Under the pieces are notes generated by a model. That model was given only the letters and a program-made list of their open reading frames with translations, was not told where the DNA came from and made no database searches. This document shows positions 48,946-61,042 of a DNA stretch of 64,000 nucleotides, piece by piece. A program made the position numbers and the translations under genes. Numbering within the stretch: the stretch's first letter is position 1; every line of letters begins with the position of its first letter. Origin of the DNA: Monarcha castaneiventris obscurior (Eukaryota > Chordata > Aves > Passeriformes > Monarchidae); NCBI GenBank assembly GCA_026261815.1, contig JAMPIT010000059.1, positions 17,470,001 through 17,534,000 of the forward strand, in the 5' to 3' direction.

Positions 48946-49072
48946 ACCACCTTCCCAAGCATGAGAGTGAAATTGACCAGCACTTAGTTCGCTGCATCTT
49001 CCTTCTTGCCCTTGAAGATTAGAGTGATTTTTGCTTTTTTTCAGACCTCAGGACCTTTCCCAAGTCACCATG
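48946..49072 (-). mobile_element. CR1 LINE ORF2 (RT region) fragment, antisense
   Basis: On the minus strand the sequence follows the CR1 ORF2 block that precedes the RT core: a GAAAAAAAGCAAAAATCACT segment (W-R-K-A-N-V-T-P-like), GGCAAGAAGGAAGATGCAGC (K-K-E-D-P-like), then GGGAAGGTGGTAGAGCAG (P-G-K-V-V-E-Q-like). It contains a stop (AACTAAGTG where the consensus reads Asn-Tyr) and indels, so it is a dead fragment. It is the only sizeable CR1 piece on the minus strand. Confidence 0.75.
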
Positions 49073-49969
49073 ATGCTTCATTTTTATAGAAGACTGTATC
49101 AAAGAAATGAAATGACATATGAATGCAATAATAAAAAATTTACAGTTGGTTTTAGGTTTTTTAGCTACTCAGTGTGCATTCCTTTACTAAGTTCAAAGCA
49201 GGCACTGTCTTAAGCAAAGCAGGTGCTGCCAGCAGCCAGATGTTGAGGTGGACCATGGCTGAAGTCATTAAGCTGAAAGTACTTGCTTGTCTAGCAGGTC
49301 CAACTGGTAACATCAGCTGGGGAGAGTCCATGTTCAAGTCAAGTCATTCTGATAATTTCCATCTGAAGATAGATTGGTTGGCTAGAAATACACCTTTGAA
49401 AGCATCACAGCAGTGATTCTAATGGATTTGTCATAGAGAGTTTTACAGAGAGCTTAAAATTGGCTGTCATTCCACAGCATTAGCAAAAGGAATTAAATCC
49501 TTTGGTAGGATGACATGATTTTGTTTAGAACTAACAGTGAGCTGTTGCCTTTAAAAAAATGTATGCCTACAGTATTCAGCTGGTGCTAATACATACATAA
49601 ATTGTAATATTTAAATTTAAGGAGGGGAAATATTATAAGGTGGCATATCATTATTTTTTTTTCGGTCATTTCTGTATTATACTATTTATTCGATCAATAT
49701 CCACTCAGTTAAATGAAGGCATACCTGGAGAAGGAGTAACCAGGAAAACATTAAACTTACCAGACAGAACGTAAGGTGAAGTTATTTATGGAAATTTCAA
49801 AGCACTTAAACTAATAAAAATGTTTTAAACCTTCAAACAGAATCAAAATTAATAGTTTTGTCAAGTTTTGAATAGGTTTATGCTTTGTTTTCATACATAC
49901 CAAAGACGTCTACTTCAGAAACATATTCTCCTATTATGTTAGATTTAATAAAAGAGCCTAGAAGTCTAT
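49073..49969. other. AT-rich DNA, nothing recognised
   Basis: No TE or gene was recognised. Confidence 0.5.
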
Positions 49970-50125
49970 GAAATAGAACAGAAAATTATAATCCTTCCAC
50001 CAGGGGCATTCTGAATTATGCTGTGTGACAACTTTCCCAGCTGGGATTCCAGGTGGCTATAAGTATGCTGTAGCAGCAATAAAGCAGACTGCGTTTACCC
50101 ACCCATGCGCTGATCTGGAGTACGT
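49970..50125 (+). mobile_element. Probable class II LTR remnant
   Basis: CTATAAG at 50057-50063 is followed by AATAAA at 50078-50083 and then by CTGCGTTTACCCACCCATGC, a U5-like, CpG-bearing segment. The TATA/poly(A) spacing of about 15 bp is the same layout as in the two class II solo LTRs at 30.8 and 32.4 kb, and the AGCAATAAAGCAGACTGC string resembles avian LTRs I recall. Neither terminus nor a duplication was located, so edges are rough. A chance TATA/AATAAA pair in AT-rich DNA remains possible. Confidence 0.5.
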
Positions 50126-53100
50126 ATTTAAAGTTCAAGTTTTTAAAACATAAATTTAAATCCTATGTTGGCCTGCTGCCTCTAAATGTGCACGTATCTT
50201 CTTTTACACGCAAGAAGAGCTACGCTAATCTCAACAGAGAACACTCACTAGAATTAGTAAAGCCTAAATGTACAGAATGAGTACAATGATTCTCTAACAA
50301 GTAATTCATCAATTTAAGATGATTTTCTACAAAAGCCAAACTAAATGAAAGCTCTGTTTTAATAAGAAAAGACTGTTTTCCTCTATCAGTTACTTTGAAA
50401 TAGCAGTTTCTATCCTATATTCCACAAAATTTCACTTAGATAAGATTTTTTTTTTTTTTGTCATAAAAATCACGGCAGCAACTCCTCTAACTTCGTTGAA
50501 ATTTTCATTAAGGATAAGTATGATTTTCTGAAATAATAGCAGTCTTCTCGCTAAAACCATAGGCAAGAAGATGAATAGGATATCCATTTCTAAACAAAGC
50601 TAGAGTAATTTTATTTTCTAAGCAGTTGTGTAGAAGCTAAAATGAATCATTCCTTCTAACATAAAAATTTATCACAAATCATGTTTTCTGATTACAAGAA
50701 AAAAAATTAGAAAAAATAGACCATAATTTGTTTTAATGTTTTGTTCCAGCTGGATGAAATAAACTTCCATATGAAATCAGAATGATCCCTAATATGGCTA
50801 TAAAGTATTATCACAAAAAAAAGAAAAGTGCTAAAATATAAAGCAATCATTTCTATTTTGTACCATACTGTGGCATAAGAATATGCCACACATATGTAGT
50901 GTATTTAGTTTTTATTCTAATGTGATGGCCGTCAAAAATGTTGGTCCTCTGCAGAGATCACTGAAGTATTGAAACAGTGGTAATAGGTTCCATTATGACA
51001 TTAAAGTATCTCTACTTATACACAAATACCTATCTTGATTTTACTTTAAAACAGTTATTTCCCCTTAGTAATGATCTTTGTAAACTCAACGCTATCATAT
51101 TGCAGATTAATGGACTTACAATGCACGAGTTACTTCATTAAATCTTTAATTAAATACTTCACACACTTTGCTAGTGCTAAAATATTTTGAACATATTTTA
51201 TTTCATCCAAAGATGAAACTTAAACTTCCCATTCTAGTGTTCTGCAGTTCAGTTTCATTTAAAATATGCCTACTAAAAGCCAAGTCAGCTTTACTCCTCT
51301 CTTGTTATTTTCTTTTGTTGTTGTTTCAGTACGTTAGTCGCAAAATCTCTCACAGCTTGATAAAACAATTTGCACTAAATAGAACCACTAACAGAAGTTG
51401 TGTAAGATGAATGAAAAGAAAATTATAAGAAATATTAAGATAAAACACACAAAATAGAGTCAAAAATATTCTTTAAGTTCTCCAGAAATTATATTTTTTC
51501 AAAATAAGGAGTTAATATTTTTCTTACTCATATCTCACTTATTCATCCAAATGAAAATAATGCTAAGATCTGGAGAGTTCTGCTCCGCTACTGAAAAGAA
51601 ATTTTGTTACTCAACTGCACTGCACAGTGTCAAGTTAAAAATAGACACTATGCTGAACACTTTCCATAAGTCTGTACTTGCAAGGCATTGTTCACATACA
51701 TCTCATTTCCTCTTCTTATTTTATGATCTTGCAGACACTTTCAGTGTCCTCGTAGCTTATTTTCCTGCACTGGGACTGATAAAGCCAATTTTGTTTCTGT
51801 TCCTAAGTGTACTTGTATTAGTAGAGTAAAAGAAATGAGGGTTTCATGGGGACTCTTTCAATATTTCACCAAAAGGTCCTTTTTTCAGAAAAAGTCTAAG
51901 GAATAGTACATTTCAGATGAACTCTTACTTGCTTACAGTAAGTAGATTGAATAAATGAACCAAATTAACAATTAGTAAAAGAATGAACAAATATAACAGA
52001 TATGAGCAATATGAACCTTACATGTGAGGGGACAATCAATTTTCAGTGACAGGACTGCTTCTGAGGAAAGAATTTGACCTTCTAAGTTCTTAGTGGTTTT
52101 GAATATAACTAATAAAAGGCATGTTGTCTCTGAAAAACAGATTTTAATATGCTGTTTCAAAGACAGAACCTTCAAGCCATTTATTATTTTCCAAAATTCT
52201 GATTTTTCAGTTGACCTTTCATTTAGTGACACTAGGTTAAGAAATAGCAATGAATTAGGAGAAAATTCTCAGGTGGCAGAAATAACATATCTGCAGTGAT
52301 ACAGCACAGTGCAAACATTCCCATCTTTGTCTACAGTTATAGCAACATACCTGCCTAAGAGACACACTAAATGGTGTCACAGTACCTCTGCTTGAGGCTG
52401 CCCAGACATAGCACATAACCTGGGTGTAGATTCACTGGGAAGGTTAGATGTGACTTTTGTTTCTGAGACTTCAGAGCTACAGGCTAGATATAAAAAAATA
52501 AAGCTGTGCTACTGTGCAGAGACTGAAAATTGTTACTCTCCTACCAAAATTCATCCTGCAAGTCCAACCCCTCATTTGACTCAAAACAGGGACATGACCC
52601 TATTTTCACTTGTGTCACAGCTGAAGTCTCCCGCGATGCAGCTGTACCAGCCTGCTACAAGCTGCGGCAAGAATCTCTGACATGGAAGTACACTCTCAAA
52701 AAGATATGCCATGAATTTCAATTTCCAGTTTATTTTGGACTATATGAAACCTCAAAAAAGACTTTAAGCACACTGCAAAACATAAAAACTGGAAGAACTG
52801 CAAATTGCAGCCACTGTATTAAACCTTCTGTTATCTATCACACAGGAAAATTTACAATTCTATATTGGTATAAAGTTCTATTTACTGTTATAGCTAACCA
52901 TCCTAATTATAGTGACAGTTCTACTGATGTTTGAGTCACATTAAAATTAATAGTGAGAGAATAAAGCACACCAAATATAAGTTAGTGAATAAATAACACC
53001 AAGCAGAATAGTGCACACCCATATTAGTGAAACTACAATTAAGATCAAACTGGATTAAAAAATTTTGTTCTGTAGACTAAGTCACTGAAAGGAACCTGTG

Positions 53101-53379
53101 ATTAAAGGCTTACAGTGACTGCCAGAATAATTTTGGAGCCTCTGTGTTTAGCACACTGAATTTATTTTTGTTTTGTTTTCTTTTCTTTTCTTTCTATGCC
53201 TACTTTTGAATCTCTGACAGCTAGGCTATTTTCTTTTCTCTTCCATTGGCTACACTTGGTGCATGTCAAGTTCAGGCACAAATGGAGGTTTCCATTCACA
53301 AGAGCCACATTAACATACTAATGCAAGGCCAGCAAAGGTTGACTAACATGTTTAGTGCACATGCACAACCTTATGACAT
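50126..53379. other. AT-rich DNA, nothing recognised
   Basis: It contains the longest frame outside TEs (134 codons, 52530-52934, plus), which has no domain, no paralogue in the window and an unremarkable base composition. A pyrimidine-rich run lies at 53164-53196. No TE was recognised. Confidence 0.5.
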
Positions 53380-53914
53380 GGGAGGAAAGGGCAAGAGAAC
53401 TGGATTTGTCCAGATTCAATAGGAGAAGATTATGGAAGCATCTTCTTGTTATCTACAGCTATTGAAGACAGACAGAGATGCACCTCCAGGAAGTGATGAC
53501 ATTCTCTCACTATTAATTTTAATGTTATTTAATTTCCAGCAGGATAGCTGATAGCTATAATAATGACTAAAACGTCAGACCAATAACAAGACTTCTAGAT
53601 TTACTTGTGTGATGGAGAGCTGCAGATTTAATAGGGCAACTGTATTTTGCAGCTCCTTCAACTTGGCCCTCTGGCAGGGCAAAGCCAACAGACACTGGTT
53701 ACAACAAGGAAAATTCTGTCTAGGTATTAGGAAAGAAGTACATGGAGTGAGGACGGTCAGACACTGAAACAGCTGCTCAGAAACAGGGTGGAAGAGCAAA
53801 TTTGAGTAGAATATGCTTGAAGAACTTCATTGATGGAAGCATCATGCTAAGTTAGAGATTGGTTTGCATGCCTTCCAGAAGTCTTTTCCAACTTTAATTG
53901 TCAAGAATTCTAAA
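53380..53914 (+). mobile_element. CR1 LINE 3' end, strongly decayed
   Basis: Recognisable only by ordered weak matches: GGGCAAGAGAACTGGATTTG (the region before the ORF2 end), GGTATTAGGAAAGAAGTAC followed by CACTGAAACAGCTGCTCAG (the FFTERV...WN-RLP region), GCATGCCTTCCAGAAGTCTT and a CR1-like terminus TCAAGAATTCTA. The order and spacing are those of a plus-strand CR1, with an unmatched AT-rich segment near 53505-53600 that may be an insertion or decay. This is probably the oldest CR1 in the window. Confidence 0.7.
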
Positions 53915-56900
53915 AACTTACATTAATCTCCTAATAGTGTGATGCACTACAATAATAAAATTAAATGTTGTATTAAAAGTAGTTAGGAATTTCTGAATGT
54001 GAGATACAGGTCAGTGAAAAAATAATTCTAGGTCTAGTTGGAAACAAATCTCAGAAGCATCTACATGTATTGAAAAAGGACTGAATTTCTTTCTTAAAGA
54101 CCTTAAAGGCTTTAACTGAGATTTTATTTAATTTGTCCTGAAAAGTTTGCCATGATTCTGTCCAGAGAAGATTCACAAATAAACCTTTAGCATGTATACA
54201 CATGTAGTACAAATTTCCTAATATGGGCTCCATATATTTTCTTTGGGCTGACTCTTTGTAGATGTGAAAAGGCAAAGTAGAAATGTTTATTAACAGAAGT
54301 GCCAGAGAAGTGAATATCTTTTTCTTTGTTACTTTCTCTTTACACTATTTCTTGCAAACTTGAAAAAAAAATCATCCCTTTTGATTATTTTATATATAAT
54401 TTTCTATCCTAACCTTCTGTCGTCTTACTTCCCAAATGTAGAATTAAGTCATTCCGTCTCACTGAATTCACTGATTGCATCTTGAAGAAGTTTAAAAAAC
54501 CAAACTCTTCCTGCTTCAAAAAATTCTTTTGTTTGGGAAATTTCTAAGTTTTTTCTGCCAGATGAGTACTGAGAAAGCACTATAAATAGTTTTTCCTACA
54601 CATTTGAGGAACCATGTACTCACAGTTTCATCTATCCTTGTCATCACTAAGATGTTTTCTATTTTCCATTGCCAACTTTTGGCCTTGTAAGAGGAAAGAA
54701 GGGGGAAGTGCAGTCAGTAAAAAAAAAGTATGCATTAAATGATTTGATGTCTTTATTCCTCGAATAATGTTACAGACATTTCTGAGGAGCATCTATGTTT
54801 ATTGGCTTACCTTTGAAAAACAGATCCTAACCATCCTGTCTTTTTCTCTAGCTTTTGAATAACTTGGAAAATAATCTAGCCTGCTATTATATACAAGATT
54901 CCTATAGATTTCTTTTCCATAAGCTCTCCTAGTCTCCTTTACAATTGGATTTCTTTTTCCACATCTAGAATGGGAATCTCTTACCCTAATGATTTTTTTT
55001 TTTTTGTACCTGTAATTATCTCCTAGAACTTAAATTATTAGCAAGGACATGTACAAATTCCACCAAGAAGCCTTAAGATCTCATGCAATTTAGATAGTAC
55101 AATCAAATTAGACTCTCTAATTTGGCAAGGACAAAAAAAAAATCATGTGATGGCATTGGACTGAAATATTTGACAGCCTGTATCCAAATTTAACTGCAGA
55201 CCTCTAGATATTGTTGGCCTAAACCTTTATTTCCTGATTTCATCCATCTTTTCTCCATAAAAAGGCTATTTATCTTGTGTGCTTTGTCTGCAAACAGTTT
55301 AGGAAGGTATTTACTTTTAACTATCTACTTTAACTCTCTCTTGCAGTGTCTAGGGGTATGGAATTGTATGGGGAAGCTTCTGTGACACAATGCAAAGCCA
55401 ACAGCCTAGAAAGATTTCTTGTGAAGTAATAGAGGATAAAGGAATATTTAGAATCAGTGTAGCATTAACCTTCTTTTACTGTCATGAGACTTACCAGCTC
55501 CTGCTTTTCATAACTGCAATTTAGCTTTCCTTAAACAGAATCAGAGGTAATGATGAAATACAGTAGAGAGTACTGATTTCTTAACTCAGCAGAAATTAAA
55601 TTTTGCTTGCATAGGACACAGAATTCTATTGTGATAAATTGCAGTGTTTTTCCTAAGCCATTATGTGCTTTTATGGCTGTGGTTTGTGCATAGTAATTCC
55701 TGTTGAAAAACAAAACGAAACCAAGCACACCCCACAATTTTTTTATACTTTGAAGAAAAACACATTTTTGTGGATGGGAAGGTTTTTCTAAGTATAAAAC
55801 ATCTTGGCTTATTTTCCAATACAAATCTAAAGAAAGAAACCAGTGAGGAAAAAAATATTAAACATTCTGATATAATTAACATGAACAATATTATACTAAA
55901 CAAAAAAGTTATGCTATTCAATTAATGAAAAAAAAATCCTTTAGCTACAGGATAAAAAAATTACCCTAAAATCTAACCCAGATGAGTACACAAAGAAATA
56001 CTTTAAAGTATAAAAACAAATACTTAAAAAAGCTGTTGGACTTGTCTCAAGTATTAAACTTTTATAGTCATGAAGTCTATAAAATACTATCAATAACTGC
56101 ACAATTAACTTAAAAATTCTAAATATCATGGAATGAAGTTCTAATGCCAATTTTAAAACCTAACCTGTTTTTAGAATCTAACTAGTTTCAACTAACCGTG
56201 ATTTTCTTAAAAGCACGTGGTTCTGTCTGTATTAGGGTGGGTGAGAATATTTTTAACCATGGAGTGGACATGACAGAAAATACCAGCTTGTTCTTCCCAA
56301 AGCTTAACGGAAGAACTCACAAATGATCCTTAGTGTGTTTTAGAGGTCCTTTTTACATATATGCTGCAGAAGAATTAAGTACACATGAACAGAAAAATAT
56401 AAACTACGCACGTAGAATCACTATGTCCATAAATTTCTATCTTGTTTGCAATGACTGAACAACATATAAAATGTTATGTAATACTCTCTATTGATAATTA
56501 ATCATGTGAACCACATTCAATAAAGAATAATGTACCTCAGGGCAATATTTTAATGGCTGGTATCCCTTTAAACTTGATTTTTATTTTTTTTTCTCTCACT
56601 CTTATAAGACCCAAGGTTCTTCATTCCCCTGTAAAGTATTAATATAGTGATTAAAAATTACAGATGTTTGAAAAAAAGTTAAAAGTGATGACAGTTTCCC
56701 CAGAATATTGATAGACTTTTTCTCACTTTCCACTGCTATTCTTTCCTACAGAATGATAATACTTTTCATTATGACTCTTAAAGAAAACTTCTGATCATGT
56801 GATTATGCCCTCCTACTCTGTGTTGTTCAGTGGCCAATTTCAAAAAAAATTAAAAACAAGCACGAAGTTTCATAAATATTTTTTTCCTGTTACAAGTCTT

Positions 56901-57494
56901 CTGTAGTCAAGAAATTACCTTGTGTGATTACTTAGTTCTGCTGTGCAGAACAGGTAAAGAACAGGTTTACCTTGATCATTTGTCTTGGAGTGTTCAAACC
57001 TGGACATTGTTTTATAACAGTAATTTTTAGTATTTCATCAAAAAGTTTAAATCCTATCTAACTGGTATTGATCTCTAAAGAACTTTGCTGAGTCTCCTGA
57101 AGAGTTGTGTACCAGTCTCTTTTTAAATGTAGCTAAGAGACTACTTTTTATAATATCACTATATAAGATTGGATGTTTTTCTTTGGGTGTGTAAAAGTAC
57201 AGTATCCTTTAAGCTCTCCTTCCTGATACTGTCTTGTGCAGAGCTCCACTCCACTGGGCAAAGAGGTCCAGTTTGCCAGTCCTTCACTCTGGAAGACATG
57301 TACAAATACTAGCATGCTTAATGCATTCCATATTTAAAACTGAAACAGATAATTTATTTTTTTAAGGTAAAAAAATACATACAGATAAAGCAGAAACTAT
57401 AAAGACAGACAGATATACTTGCTCCTGTTCATGAGTCAGTCACAGTATTACTGTAGAGTAGTTGGGCACTTCTCCTTAAAAGAAACCCAAATTA
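53915..57494. other. AT-rich DNA, nothing recognised
   Basis: Only short frames and A/T runs (for example about 54991-55005). No TE or gene was recognised. Confidence 0.5.
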
Positions 57495-58474
57495 TGGTAG
57501 CAGTCAATGGCTCAGGATCACAATGTACATCAGTGACAAGTGGTGGCACTCAGGCGTTCGTATTGGGACCAATATTATTTAATGTCTTCATTAATGTGGA
57601 AGGAATAGAGTGCACCCTCAGCAAATTTGTAGATGATATCAAGCTGAGTGCTGTGTTTGACACACCAGAAGGTCAGAGGGACCTGGACAATGTCAAGAAG
57701 TGGGAGCATGGGAATCTCATGAGGATTAGTAAAACCAAATGCCAGGTGCTGCACCTAAGTTGCAGCAGGGGTGATGAACAGATGGAGATCAGCCCTGTTG
57801 AGAAGGATTTGGGGATGCTGGTGGGTGAGAGGCTGGACATGACCCAGAACTGTGCACTCAGCCCAGAAATCCAATTGTGTCCTGGGCTGCATCCAAAGCA
57901 GGGTGGGCAGCAGGGCGAGGAAGGGAATTCTGCCCCTCTGCTCTGCTCTGGTGAGACCCCACCTGCAGTGCTGCATCCAGCTCTGGGGTGCCCAGCATAG
58001 GAGGGACATCAACCCATTGGAACGAGTCCAGAGGAGGCCACCAAGATGATTAGAGGGATGGAGCACCACTCGTAGGAGGAAAGACTGAGAGAATTGGGAT
58101 TGCTCAGCCTGGAAAAGAGAAGGCTTTGGGGTCACCTAACTGTGACCTTCCAGCACATGAAGGGGACACACTTGAGAGATGGAGAGAGACTTATTGCAAG
58201 AGCATTTAGTGACAGGACAAGGGGGAATGTCTTCAAACTGAGAGTAGGTTTATTTTAGATTAGGAAGAAATTCTTTACCGTGAGAGTGGTGAGGCACTGG
58301 AACAGGTTGCTCAGACAAGGTGTGGGTGTCCCAGTCCTGGAAATATTCAAGGTCAGTCTGGATGGAGCTGTGAGGAGCCCAAACCAGTGAAAGGTGTCCC
58401 TGTCCATGGCAGGGGGGTTTGAACTAGATGATCTTTATGGCTCCTTCCAAACCCAGCCATTCTATTAATTTCTG
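57495..58474 (+). mobile_element. CR1 LINE, ~1 kb, RT C-terminus to 3' end
   Basis: The longest CR1 copy. It begins within the reverse transcriptase (about 57495), runs through the RT active-site block, thumb-like region and ORF2 end, then the 3'UTR with GTCCATGGCAGGGGGGTTTGAACTAGATGATC near 58404-58435 and the terminus CCAGCCATTCTATTAATTTC. The 3'UTR differs from that of the 43.3-kb copy, so the two belong to different CR1 subfamilies (inference). It is 5'-truncated and frame-broken, and cannot mobilise itself. Confidence 0.95.
57497..58049 (+). pseudogene. CR1 ORF2 reverse-transcriptase remnant, frameshifted
   Basis: The frame open to 58000 carries the RT block VLGPILFNVFIN, then IECTLSKF and the catalytic box FVDD at 57626-57637 (F-A-D-D in most CR1), followed by RDLDNVKKWEHGNLM and KCQVLHLSC. 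After about 57850 the match moves to another frame (57852-58049), which reads LGCIQSR, LPLCSALVRPHLQCCIQLWG and INPLERVQRR, so a frameshift lies near 57850. The PQG motif before VLGP is altered (GGTQA). Upstream RT motifs and the endonuclease are missing. In an active element the protein would nick target DNA and copy CR1 RNA; this remnant cannot. Confidence 0.92.
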
Positions 58475-60639
58475 AATATCAGCATGGTGATCAAAGGCTG
58501 TTGTCTCAGGAATATTTGCTTGTGTGCCGGACCTGTCACAGGTGAGAATTTTGGATGATGATGGAGTAGTTAAGCTTGCAAGGGAAGCCTGGAAGACCTG
58601 TCTTGAAGCACAATACAGACCTCTCAGTTTAACTTACAAGCCATATATATACAAAAGCATGCACAGTTCATATGTGTTCCTCATGACTAGAATAATAGGC
58701 TAAGGATCTGTCAACAAACTTGGGAATATTGCTGCTGTGCATTCCATACTTATTTGTTAAGACTCTGCAAGACAAAGGGCTAACTTTCAGTGAACTCTCA
58801 GAGGTTGCACAAAACACTCTGGGCCACAGTAAGCTACCAGTTTTTTGGCTTTAGCATAAAACCTAAATAAGCAAGGTCAGAATTGGGCCTTTCAAATCTA
58901 AAGAGGAAGCTGAGATATAGGAAAGGGAAATATCCCGAGGATAAATTACTGACTATCTATAATGAAAATCTTTGTCGTTGAGTTCTGGCAAAAAAGATTC
59001 ATTGTCTATAGAAATGCCATTCCTGTTCATTACTCTTGCAACAACATAATCACATTTATAAAATTTTGCTTACATGCTCACTGGTATAGTCCAACCCTCA
59101 GCAATTAATACCCTAATTGTTTGAGGCAGATAGCTAAAAGTACTCTAATTATACAGATTGTTTGATGAGAAAAGAAAATTATTTCATTCTGCAGCACATG
59201 TGAAAAAGATGCTTGAAATTGATGGCTAGGCTTAGTACAGAACATAATAGGAAAATACTGTTCACATTTTGAAAAGCAGGGAAGTAGAAGAGCAGTAAAA
59301 GCAGATGTTCATACAATTGCAATAGAGTGCTATAAAGTTCACACCACTGTAGCTGCTCTAACCAGTCGGTGTTATCTGTGCTGCAGCCTGCCTGATGCCA
59401 CTGTTATAATTGACTTTGCAAGAGGTATGTTCAATTTTCACAGGTAAACTTAGGAAGTTTCTCAGGTATTCTTAAAACTCAGGAATTCAGCAAAATACCT
59501 CTGTGAATTTTTGGGACAGAGTACATACATGTAATGTGTCTTGTACAGTTCTTGATATACTGCCATTCCTTAACCAAGCTGCAGTCAAAACCATTCAGGT
59601 TAGAAAAAATGTTTGCGTAAATATGACATAAGGAATGTTTAAAAACACGCCCATGTCTTACAGATGTACTAATTTCATATAAAAACATACAAAACTCTAG
59701 AATTTTGTTGGGGAGGTTGACTGGGTTTTGTTGTGTTTTGTTTTTTTCTTTTTTTCCTTTGAGATGTTGAATATTCTGAAGTCTCACCTTCAGATTAGAG
59801 CAGAATATGTAGATAGGTAGATATCAAATGAAAACAAAGAAAAATTGCTGGATCTGAAGCAGAATGAGAACTGCAAAGGATAAGAGAGAATAATAAACCC
59901 TCCAACGCACACCAAAAAAAGGGCAAGTGGAACATAAGCTTTTGTAAAAATGGAGTGCGAAACCAGAATTTAAATTATATAATTTCTGGAATTTCAAAGA
60001 CCTATGAGAGAGTCTATGAAAAATATTGTCTTCCAATTTGCCTTGAAATTTTAGCTGGTATCTTTATTTCAATACCTTAATATACTTAAGTATTTGTTCT
60101 TATTTACATATTTTAATAGAAAATTGCATTAATGCTTTAGGATTTTTCATTTAATATTGCTTTCTCTATATTCTGTATTTTTAAAGCAAGATCCATAGAT
60201 TACCAGTTGACATTTTAGAGAATTCTATTTACCACCTCTTCTCTGCAGAGGCTGGCTACACTATAAAGGTCATAACCAAGGACATCATGGTCCTTAAAGA
60301 AGCTCTGCAACTCATGCGAGAAAATAAAGATAAAAGAGATATTCTTTAGTAAGGTTAGCCTAGGGTTTCTGTGGCTCTGCAGATATCTCTTACTGAAGTC
60401 AAAGGATTGTAATTTATGTTATCCACTCTGGCCCTGAAGGCTTGTGCTAGTTATGCATATAGTCCATTAAATTTTTCTCTCTTATGTTCAATCTCCATAG
60501 TCAAAGATAGCACACAGCAAGGCACAGTGGAAGTGCAAACTCAGGATGAAAGCTGAGGAGGCAGAAGAAAAAGAGAAAATTTTCATAAGCAAGCCATCAA
60601 CAGTCTGTTAAAGGTATGAGTCTTTTTTACTTCATTAGT
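58475..60639. other. AT-rich DNA, nothing recognised
   Basis: No TE or gene was recognised. A 102-codon minus-strand frame (59479-59787) has no known domain. Confidence 0.5.
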
Positions 60640-61042
60640 TGTCCTGGTTCTGGCCCAGATAGGGTTAATTTTTGCAGTAGTCAGAAGGGGCATGACCAGG
60701 ACATGGAGATTATTTATACCACCTCACACCTTTCAGAAGAGGCCTCATCTGCTCAGGGGTAATGTCAGATTCCATGGGATGAGCAGTTGTGTGTGAATTA
60801 TTCTCCTCTTTTCTTTTCTTGTACACCCTTGTAATAATACTGTTGCTGTTTCCATTCATTTTCTTATTTCATTTGCTATTTCCAGTAAATTGTTCTTATC
60901 GCAGCCTGTGATCTTTATCTTTCACGCCTCCAATTTTCCTCTCCATCTTACCTCAAGGGATGGGGAAAAGGGAAATGGGGCAGTTAACAGAGGGCTCATG
61001 GTTTGGAGTATTAAAGTGAGAACACTAAACTGGGAAATACCA
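60640..61042 (+). mobile_element. Solo ERV LTR
   Basis: Starts TGTCCTGGTTCTGGCCCAGA and continues with GGGTTAATTTTTGCAGTAGT, the typical 5' end of one group of avian LTRs. A TATA-like TTTATACC lies at 60713-60720, a CAGTAAATTGTTCTTATC block (variant poly(A) signal AGTAAA at 60884-60889) in R, and a purine-rich GGGGAAAAGGGAAATGGGG segment near 60962 in U5. The right end is decayed: CTAAACTGGGAAATACCA is taken as the terminus. No target-site duplication was found (left flank ATTAG, right flank TTCCT), so the right edge is approximate. Confidence 0.78.

Noticed and set aside
52530..52934. 134-codon plus-strand frame, the longest outside TEs
   Set aside because: No recognisable domain and no gene context; a frame of this length is expected by chance in 64 kb scanned in six frames.
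57755..58135. 126-codon minus-strand frame
   Set aside because: Shadow of the plus-strand CR1 ORF2 remnant.
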